Positions 1 through 6,253 of a DNA stretch of 10,602 nucleotides are shown here, one piece after another. Position numbers and translations under genes: made by a program. The first letter of the stretch is position 1. Every line of letters begins with the position of its first letter. This DNA comes from CAYPOY01 sp964412395 (GTDB lineage: Bacteria; Chloroflexota; Anaerolineae; B4-G1). Location: the NCBI GenBank assembly GCA_964412395.1, contig CAYPOY010000168.1, forward strand, positions 1-10,602, in the 5' to 3' direction. The notes below the pieces were generated by a model. That model was not told the origin of the DNA. It saw nothing but the letters and a program-made list of their open reading frames with translations, and did not search any database.

Positions 1-2
1 TG

Positions 3-227
3 GTCATCGCGCTGCTGACGATGCCCGCTGCCATCAGCGAGCAGTTCACGTCCAATCTCAGGAAAATGATGATGCTCTCCATTGTCCTGGGTATCGTCTT
101 CACGACGACAGGCCTATGGCTTTCCTATGCCCTGAACCTGACTTCTGGGGCGACGATCATCCTCGTATCCGGCGGCGCTTTCCTGCTGAGTCTGCTGTAC
201 AAGGCGCTGACAAGGCGTCACGCATAG
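3..227 (+). CDS. ABC-3 family metal-ion ABC transporter permease (ZnuB/MntB-like), C-terminal part
   Basis: The 5' end lies outside the window; reading in frame from position 3 gives 74 residues up to a TAG stop. The segment begins VIALLTMPAA, which matches the conserved 'LL..PAA' helix of ABC-3 (ZnuB/TroC/MntB) permeases. A short basic cytoplasmic stretch (SNLRK) follows, then two hydrophobic helices separated by the family-typical LTSGATIILV turn, and a basic tail (KALTRRHA). Members of this family form the membrane channel of importers for Zn2+, Mn2+ or Fe2+, working with an ATPase and a metal-binding lipoprotein that are normally neighbours; here they would lie to the left, out of view. 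The ion cannot be told from the C-terminus alone. No terminator hairpin is visible in the 40 bp before the next frame. An ATG at 21 is an internal methionine, not the start. Confidence 0.85.
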   Translation, partial: VIALLTMPAAISEQFTSNLRKMMMLSIVLGIVFTTTGLWLSYALNLTSGATIILVSGGAFLLSLLYKALTRRHA

Positions 228-267
228 ATACCCTGCACGGCTTCATACCCTCGCCACGGCAAGGTCG

Positions 268-987
268 TTGAAGGAGTGTGAGCTGCTCGGAGGCGGCGCA
301 CGCCCCCAACTGGAACTGATCGCACTGGCGGCGCGGGGCCGCGTCGTGCCGGTCTGCCCGGAGGTGGCGGGGGGCTTGCCGGTGCCCCGGCCCCCGGCCG
401 AGATCGTGGGAGGGGATGGGGACGACGTACTGGATGGCCGGGCGCGGGTGGTGACGGTCGCGGGGGAGGACGTGACCGCTGCCTACCTGCGTGGGGCGGA
501 GTGCGCGCTGGCAGTCGTGCAGCGGTATAGCATCACCACGGCTATCCTCAAGCAGCACAGCCCCTCCTGCGGCAGCACCGGCATCTATGATGGCACCCAC
601 AGCGGACGGCTGCGGGCAGGTCAGGGTGTGACAGCGGCGCTCCTACGGCGGCACGGCGTGACCATCTGGTCGGAGGAAGACCTGGGCTCGTCTACCGCGC
701 TTCAACACGCCGAACGCGAAACGCAGAGTGTAATTACCATTGGGGTAAAAATCGCACTTTCCCGCTCGAAGCCCCTGTCTCGGGGACGTCTCAGGCGAGA
801 CTTGCCCCGCGAACCCGCCCCCGGGACGGGGGCTAGGAGCTCGGGGGGGCCAACGTGTCATTTTTGCCGCAATGCGCAATTACGCCTCAAAGGGAAAAAG
901 TCGCACCATGCGTCGTGCTCAGGCATCTTTGAGCGAGATGATGTAATCGAGGAAATTGGAACCGTAGGGATTATCGGGCCACAATAG
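268..987 (+). pseudogene. DUF523-family protein (YbbK-like), probably damaged at both ends
   Basis: Residues 10-139 (to about position 684) follow the DUF523 pattern closely: ALAARGRVVPVCPE, GGLPVPRPPAEIVGGDG, DVLDGRARVV, DVTAAYLRGAE, ILKQHSPSCG, GIYDGTHSG and GVTAALLRRHGV..SEEDL. The cellular role of this family is not firmly established; the Ser-Pro-Ser-Cys-Gly motif is its hallmark. The usual N-terminus (SACLLG.xCRYDG) is missing: only LLGGGARP remains, and V-S-C lies in a neighbouring frame at 278-286, consistent with small deletions. The only in-frame start is TTG at 268, with a poor ribosome site. After SEEDL the family should end within a few residues, but the frame stays open for about 100 low-complexity, Arg/Ser/Gly-rich codons and overlaps the convergent gene by 69 bp. 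I infer a decaying gene; a shortened but working protein is possible. Confidence 0.65.
688..918. repeat. Hairpin-rich spacer with a diverged direct repeat
   Basis: This 231-bp stretch between the DUF523 remnant and the convergent glycosidase-like gene has no credible gene. It holds three hairpins in a row: CCCC at 772-775 with GGGG at 782-785; GTCTC at 788-792 with GAGAC at 797-801; and GCCCCC at 817-822 with GGGGGC at 828-833. They are flanked by two diverged same-strand copies of a motif of the form AATTAC-n-GGG-AAAAA-TCGCAC, at 732-757 and 878-906. The layout suggests an inserted repeat unit. Since two genes converge here, it may also end transcription from both sides, although no classic hairpin plus T-run is clear; the nearest candidate is GCAC/GTGC followed by CTTTTT on the minus strand around 895-917. 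Confidence 0.45.
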
Positions 988-2049
988 TTCTTCGTAGTCG
1001 TAGTGCGCCCAGTGGCCAAAGGTGCCGATAGCGAACATCGCCGCGCCGATGACGTAATCATCCTCGCGCAGTTTAGTGTCGTACCAGATCATCTCTTCCA
1101 CATAGCGCTCCTGCCAGGGACCCCCGCCGGGCGGGCCGCCTAACACTGGATCGAGGCCACTCTCAGTGATCGCCAATGGGATGACCTCGTCGCGCGGGAT
1201 AAGAAAATCGCGATAGAGGTAGCGATAGCGCCCGGTGAGGACGCCTCGGTCTTCGTAAGGAGGTTGATCCTCCGTAGGTTCGCCCCAGCGGTAATTCGTC
1301 ACCGGCCAGTTATACTCGTGCAGCGCCAGGATGTGCCCTCTCTCCTTTGCCCGTGCAAAGACCCCCGTCTCCACGATGGCCTCCCACTCGTGCCACTTGG
1401 GCACGCCGACACTGTAGGAGAAGAGTGCCAGTTTGTAGCGGTTTTCTTCGGCAATTTTCATTGCTTCAATGAAAAATTGAGCTAGCCAGGCATGTCCCTC
1501 CAAAGTGGGCGGAGCGTTCTCATTCAGCACTTCCCAATAATCCACGACATCCTTCTCGTACTCCCAGTGCGGCATATGTTCGTCCATCACCCACCGAGCG
1601 GCCTCCTCTGGGCTACCTGTGGGCTCTACTGCTGGCCTGCCATTCCAGCGGGCGACGGTGATTGTCTCAGGCGAGATTTCTTTCACGCGTCGCACGTACC
1701 CAAAATCATCGAGCGCCTTTACCAGCGCCACGTGTGCGCCAGCGTCGTGCACACTCTGCACGAACCCGACCGCATTATTGGGGCGTAGCGTGTGCAGACC
1801 GAGTTTGGAGGGACCGTGAGCCAAAGGCCGTTGGCTGGAGACGAAAGGGAAGTAGATGTAATGATCGAGGTCGTCGGAAGCCGCTACGCCGGGCACTGCC
1901 GGCGGAGCGGGTGTCTCCCTCGCATCAGCGGCCTGAGCCAGTGGAGCCATGCCGCCCAGGATGTGCTGGGTCAGGGCAGTGATGCCCAGCGTCACCGATC
2001 CCTTGAGAAACTTGCGCCGACTGACGGTTTTCCTGCGCTTGAGACCCAT
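919..2049 (-). CDS. Tat-exported glycoside hydrolase-like protein (clan GH-A type fold)
   Basis: 376 residues starting at ATG 2049. The N-terminus has a twin-arginine motif (SRRKFLKG, residues 10-17), a hydrophobic stretch (18-33) and a likely cleavage after AQA (residue 40), so the protein should be exported folded. A short Pro/Ala-rich linker and a YIYFPFV segment (64-70) follow, then a domain that looks like a TIM barrel. YWEVLNEN (171-178) offers the Asn-Glu pair typical of the acid/base residue (E177) after strand 4, and LAITESGLD (292-300) offers a nucleophile (E296) at strand 7. LALHEYNWP (241-249) and the aromatic stretch WAHYDYEELLWP near the end fit a sugar-binding cleft. Substrate and GH family number cannot be read from the sequence. 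It starts 49 bp after the upstream kinase stop, on the same strand, so co-transcription is plausible. An earlier in-frame ATG at 2109 overlaps the kinase and would bury the Tat motif. Confidence 0.7.
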   Translation of the reverse strand: MGLKRRKTVSRRKFLKGSVTLGITALTQHILGGMAPLAQAADARETPAPPAVPGVAASDDLDHYIYFPFVSSQRPLAHGPSKLGLHTLRPNNAVGFVQSVHDAGAHVALVKALDDFGYVRRVKEISPETITVARWNGRPAVEPTGSPEEAARWVMDEHMPHWEYEKDVVDYWEVLNENAPPTLEGHAWLAQFFIEAMKIAEENRYKLALFSYSVGVPKWHEWEAIVETGVFARAKERGHILALHEYNWPVTNYRWGEPTEDQPPYEDRGVLTGRYRYLYRDFLIPRDEVIPLAITESGLDPVLGGPPGGGPWQERYVEEMIWYDTKLREDDYVIGAAMFAIGTFGHWAHYDYEELLWPDNPYGSNFLDYIISLKDA

Positions 2050-2055
2050 CGAACG

Positions 2056-2063
2056 CCCCCTTT
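2056..2063 (-). promoter_or_regulatory. Ribosome binding site that fixes the start of the glycosidase-like gene
   Basis: On the minus strand AAAGGGGG lies six bases before ATG 2049. This supports 2049 over the upstream ATG at 2109 and leaves a normal-length n-region in front of the twin-arginine motif. Confidence 0.6.
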
Positions 2064-2098
2064 GCCCCTGACTGGCATCTTGTCCTGTGTTCCATCCT

Positions 2099-3229
2099 TC
2101 ACTCCGCATCCAGGGCCCGGCGGACGGCCTCCGCCAGGGTGTTTACCTCGAAGGGCTTGCGGACAACGTCCAGGATTCCTTCTGCCCTCAATTCTTGTAA
2201 GCTCTCCGCCAAAGCGTGGCCGGTGATCGCCAGTGCCTTCAGATTGGGGTCCGCCTGCCTCAGTTTCCGCACCAGCTCCTTACCCCCCATCTCCGGCATC
2301 ACTATGTCCGTGACCACCAGGTTTACCTCCTCCGCCAATCCATAGGCCTCCAGTGCTTCCCATCCGTCCACCGCCGTCAGTACCCGGTATCCCAGCGATG
2401 CTAGTATCTCCTGGCCCAACTCCCGCACAGTCTTCTCGTCCTCCACCAGCAGGATGGTTTCCCCCTTGCCCGCCGGAGGGGCCAGAGCCTCCTTCGAGAT
2501 CTCCTCCTCTAACGTCTCTTTTGCCTGAGCTGGCAGGTAGACCCGGAAGGTCGTCCCTCGCCCCACATCTGTCTCTACTCCGATGTGCCCGTTGTGTTGC
2601 TTGACAATGCCATACACCTGCGCCAGCCCCAGTCCCGTCCCTTGACCCACGGGCTTGGTGGTGAAGAAGGGCTCGAAGAGATGCGCCGTCACGTCGGGCG
2701 GCATGCCGATACCCATGTCTGAGACAGCCAGGCACACCCACTCCCCAGCAGGTATCTCCACCACTGGTGGCTCTTCGTCCGGCCCCACCTTCACCCTGGA
2801 CAAACCAATGCGCAGTTCCCCACCCTCTGGCATGGCGTCCCGGGCGTTCAACACCAGGTTCATCACCATCTGCTGAACCCGCGTCGGGTCGGCGTTCACC
2901 ACGTACTCGTCGGCCCCCACTTCGATGAGGAGGCGGATGTCCTCCGGGAGAGTGCGCTGCAGGATGCCAATGACCTCATAGAGGAAAGAGCTCAGGTCCA
3001 CAGGGCGGGTCTCTATCATCGAGCGGCGGCTAAAGTCCAGAATCTGCTGCACGAGATGGGCGGCCCTGCGTGACTCGCTGACGATGGTCTCGAGGCCCGG
3101 TGCCATGTCGGAGGGCAGGTGGGGCTTGCGCTGGAGCATCTGGGCGTAGAGTATGATGGTCGTCAGAAGGTTATTGAAGTCGTGGGCGATACCTCCGGCC
3201 AGTTGCCCAATGGCCGCCATCCGCTCCTG
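2099..3229 (-). repeat. Duplicated kinase core, copy B
   Basis: Codons 578-953 of the soluble kinase match codons 892-1265 of the membrane kinase (5129-6253) almost without gaps. Shared strings include LAGGIAHDFNNLLTTI, ARDAMPEGGELRIGLSRVKV, EPFFTTKPVG, GTGLGLAQVYGIV and VMPEMGG. The block covers HisKA, HATPase and the C-terminal receiver; similarity stops abruptly at the linker in front of HisKA. Confidence 0.85.
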
Positions 3230-4960
3230 CTGCCGCAACTGCGCTTCCGCCCGTTTGCGCTCGGTGATATCAACCGAGACTCCCAGCATAAAGTCCGGAG
3301 CACCTCTTCGCGCCAAGGGAATTTTTGTGGTCTGGAAGTACCTGACCGTGTCATCCGGCAGCGTAAAAGGCTCCTCAGCGATGTACTTGGGTTGTCCGCT
3401 GTCAATAACCTCTCGGTCATCCACCATGAATCGTTCAGCTTCTTCAACCCTGAGCCTGGACATATCGGCGAATTCTTGATCGGTCTTGCCCTTCATCGTC
3501 TCCGGTGTTGTCCCATAGAGTTCCGCCATTGCCTGGTTGGCCAAAACATACTTTCCATCTCTGTCCTTGACGAAAATGCAATTGGGGTTGGTATCAAGAA
3601 CCAGATGCAAAAGCTCCTCGCTCTCCCGCAGCGCCTCCTCCATCCGCTTGCGCTCGGTGATGTCAGTGAAAACGGAGAGCACACCGGTGAACCGGCCTTC
3701 GTCAAACAGTGGATGAGAGCTAACGATGACAGGCACCTGCTGGCCCTGCCGGGTCAACAGAACCGTCTCGTACCGGCTGGCGATGCCCTGAGACCGTTTG
3801 ACTGTCTCCTTCTTGACCTCCGCCAGGTGCTCTGGAGCCACGATGTCCGTCCAGTGCCGGCCCACCAAATCATCAATTTCATAGCCCAACAGTTCTGCGG
3901 TCCTGGAATTGACAAAGGTGACATGTCCTGCCGTGTCCTCGAGGAGAATGCCCTCCTCCATACTCTGCACGATGTTCTCGTGGAAGGCCCGCAGCCTCTC
4001 GGTTTCCTCGTACAGCCGCGCGTTCTCGATGGCGACGGCCTCCGTCGTGGCCAGTGACTCCACCAGCGTCAGGTCTCTCGCGTTAAAGCGGCCGACCTCC
4101 GTATCCACCACCTGGAGCACGCCGATCACGCCCTCTTTGGCCCGCAGGGGAACGCTGAGGATTGAGCGGATGGCCAGTCCTGTTTGCTGGTCTACGCCCC
4201 TGAAGTGGCGCTCGTCGGCCAGTGTGTCTGACACGATCAGGCTCTCGCCGCTGGCAGCCACCCAGCCAGCGATCCCCTCCCCCGGCGCCAGGCGCCAGCC
4301 GCGCACGATCTCACTTCCGGGACCGCTGGCTTGCCGGCAGATCACTTCGCCGGTCTCGGGGTCGCTTAACCAGACCGAGGCAGCGACCACATCGAGCAGG
4401 TGACACACCTCTTCCATGGCAGTGATGAGCACCCGGTCCAGGTCGAGGGTGGAGATGAGTGCCCGGCTTGCCCGGTTGAGCAGTGCCAGTTCGCGGTTGC
4501 GCTGTCGCAGTGTCCCCTCCGCCCGCTTGCGCTCGGTCAGCTCTCGCCGAACCTCCTGATACAGCCTTCTGTTCTCCATCACCAGGCGTTGCTTCCCAAG
4601 CGCCTCCCCCACTATCGCCAGTACCTCATCCATATTCAAGGGCTTGGTGATGTAGGCCGATGCCCCCTCGTTCATGGCTCGCACCGCTGTTTTCAGAGAG
4701 GCATAGCCGGTGACCAGGATCACGGCCATGTCGGGATGCATCTCCTTCAAAGGCGCTAGTAGCTCTATCCCCTCTATATCGGGCAACCTGATGTCCAGGA
4801 GCGCCAAATTGAAGGATCTCTCTTGCGCCTTCTCCAGCGCCTCTTGCCCTGTTCCGGCCGTCTCTGTCTCATATCCCTTCCTTGCAAACATAAAGTCCAT
4901 GCTCTCGCGGGAGTTTTCATCGTCGTCAACGATCAGGATGCGAGGTCTATCCTTCATCAT
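2099..4960 (-). CDS. Soluble hybrid histidine kinase, REC-GAF-PAS-PAS-HisKA-HATPase-REC
   Basis: 953 residues with no membrane segment. Receiver 1 (about 7-120) has acidic D12-D14, phospho-acceptor D56, T84 and K106. A basic linker (KQRLVMENRRLYQEV.., 123-160) precedes a GAF domain (about 165-315), then two PAS domains (about 325-438 and 450-568), each ending in the usual DITERKR signature. HisKA carries GGIAHDFNNLL with H593. The ATPase domain has the N box (N701, N705), the G1 motif SDMGIGM (D748) and a GTGLGL loop at 774-779. Receiver 2 (834-950) has E840/D841, D885, T913 and K935. All catalytic residues are intact. AAAGGAGGGGG precedes paired ATGs at 4960 and 4957; either could be used. 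It should autophosphorylate and pass phosphate to its own C-terminal receiver; the N-terminal receiver suggests control by another kinase, perhaps the one encoded just upstream. There is no DNA-binding output domain. Confidence 0.93.
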   Translation of the reverse strand: MMKDRPRILIVDDDENSRESMDFMFARKGYETETAGTGQEALEKAQERSFNLALLDIRLPDIEGIELLAPLKEMHPDMAVILVTGYASLKTAVRAMNEGASAYITKPLNMDEVLAIVGEALGKQRLVMENRRLYQEVRRELTERKRAEGTLRQRNRELALLNRASRALISTLDLDRVLITAMEEVCHLLDVVAASVWLSDPETGEVICRQASGPGSEIVRGWRLAPGEGIAGWVAASGESLIVSDTLADERHFRGVDQQTGLAIRSILSVPLRAKEGVIGVLQVVDTEVGRFNARDLTLVESLATTEAVAIENARLYEETERLRAFHENIVQSMEEGILLEDTAGHVTFVNSRTAELLGYEIDDLVGRHWTDIVAPEHLAEVKKETVKRSQGIASRYETVLLTRQGQQVPVIVSSHPLFDEGRFTGVLSVFTDITERKRMEEALRESEELLHLVLDTNPNCIFVKDRDGKYVLANQAMAELYGTTPETMKGKTDQEFADMSRLRVEEAERFMVDDREVIDSGQPKYIAEEPFTLPDDTVRYFQTTKIPLARRGAPDFMLGVSVDITERKRAEAQLRQQERMAAIGQLAGGIAHDFNNLLTTIILYAQMLQRKPHLPSDMAPGLETIVSESRRAAHLVQQILDFSRRSMIETRPVDLSSFLYEVIGILQRTLPEDIRLLIEVGADEYVVNADPTRVQQMVMNLVLNARDAMPEGGELRIGLSRVKVGPDEEPPVVEIPAGEWVCLAVSDMGIGMPPDVTAHLFEPFFTTKPVGQGTGLGLAQVYGIVKQHNGHIGVETDVGRGTTFRVYLPAQAKETLEEEISKEALAPPAGKGETILLVEDEKTVRELGQEILASLGYRVLTAVDGWEALEAYGLAEEVNLVVTDIVMPEMGGKELVRKLRQADPNLKALAITGHALAESLQELRAEGILDVVRKPFEVNTLAEAVRRALDAE

Positions 4961-5128
4961 GCGCCCCCTCCTTTGCTGAGTCCATCGCTCAATGGCTCAC
5001 GTGAAACGTAATGAGTATCGCGCGTTACGTTATGAGCTGCTCTCGTGTCTTATGCTCGTCTTCCATCTCTTGTACCTCCCCAAGCAGATGATCGTCTCGC
5101 CCGGTCACACGCTGCCACCATCATCCCC
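4961..5128 (-). promoter_or_regulatory. Leader between the two kinases, with inverted repeat and a short leader ORF
   Basis: This 168-bp spacer contains a 6-bp inverted repeat ACGTAA (5006-5011) / TTACGT (5025-5030). It contains a 17-bp motif CGTGAAACGTAATGAGT (5000-5016) that recurs with two mismatches at 8946-8962 before the other kinase. It also holds a 13-codon frame MEDEHKTREQLIT (minus strand 5066-5025) preceded by GGAGG. No clear -35/-10 pair stands out, so the second kinase may be expressed by readthrough from the first. Confidence 0.4.
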
Positions 5129-6253
5129 TCAGCCCGCATCCAGAACTCGGCGGATGACCTCCGCCAGGGTGCTCACTTCGAAAGGTTTCTGGACAATGTC
5201 CAGGATTCCCTCTTCTCTCAACTCCTGCACATCCTCCGGCAGCGCATAACCGGTGATCGCCAGTGCCTTCAGATGAGGATTCGCCTTCCTCAGTTGCCGC
5301 ACCAGCTCCCTGCCCCCCATCTCCGGCATCACCATGTCCGTGATCACCAGGTCCACTTCCGCCCCGTAGACCTCCAGCGCTTCCCGCCCGTCCGCCGCCG
5401 TCAATACCCGGTAGCCCAGCGACTCCAGAATCTTCTGGCCTCCTTCTCGTACCTTCTCCTCGTCCTCCACCAGCAAGATGGTCTCTCCCTCCCCCTCCGG
5501 AGTGGCCAAGGCCTCCTCCTGCAAGCCCTCCTCCGCCTCCACCACCCTTTGGGCTGGCAGGTAGATACGGAACGTCGTCCCCCGCCCCACCTGCGTCTCC
5601 ACTCCAATGTGCCCATCGTGCTGCTGTACGATGCCATACACCTGCGCCAGCCCCAGCCCGGTCCCTTTCCCAACAGGCTTGGTGGTGAAGAAGGGCTCAT
5701 AGAGATGGGACACCACCTCCGGCGACATGCCGGTACCCGTGTCCGAGATGGCCAGGCACACCCATTCTCCCGCAGGCATCTCCGCCACCGGAGGCTCCTC
5801 GCCTGGCCTCACCTTCACCCTGGACAAGCCGATGCGTAGTTCTCCCCCCTCCGGCATGGCGTCCCGCGCGTTGACCGCCAGGTTCATCAGCACTTGCTGG
5901 ATGCGTGTGGGGTCGGCGTTCACTATGTACTCGCCGGTTCTCATTTCGATGAAGAGGCGGATGTTCTCCGGGAGCGTGCGCCGCAGGATGTCAACAGTCC
6001 CCTCGGTGAAGGAGATTAGGTCAACTGGCCGGGTGTCCATTATCGAGCGCCGGCTGAAGTCCAGAATCCGCTGCACCAGTTGGGTGGCCCCTCGTGACTC
6101 GTTGATGATGGTCTCAAGGCTCGGTGCCATGTCGGGGGGCAGGTGGGGCTTGCGCAGGAGCATCTGAGCATAGAGCATGATGGTCGTCAGGAGGTTGTTG
6201 AAGTCGTGGGCGATGCCTCCGGCCAGTTGTCCCACCGCCGCCAACCGCTCCTG
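5129..6253 (-). repeat. Duplicated kinase core, copy A
   Basis: Partner of the block at 2099-3229, offset by about 3.03 kb and in the same orientation. Similarity is visible in both the DNA and the protein from the QQER(L/M)AA(V/I)GQ linker through the stop codon. Both genes end in the same short form, (A/V)LDA(E/G). Confidence 0.85.

Noticed and set aside
157..600. Minus-strand frame of 147 codons over the DUF523 region
   Set aside because: Antisense to well-conserved DUF523 sequence; its own translation has no family features.
2050..2109. Upstream ATG extension of the glycosidase-like gene
   Set aside because: The extension overlaps the kinase stop, has no clear ribosome site and would place about 20 extra residues before an already normal Tat signal.
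3119..4057. Long plus-strand open frame of 312 codons
   Set aside because: It lies wholly antisense inside the soluble kinase, whose domains and catalytic residues are intact; its protein has no recognisable motif and reflects GC-rich codon bias.
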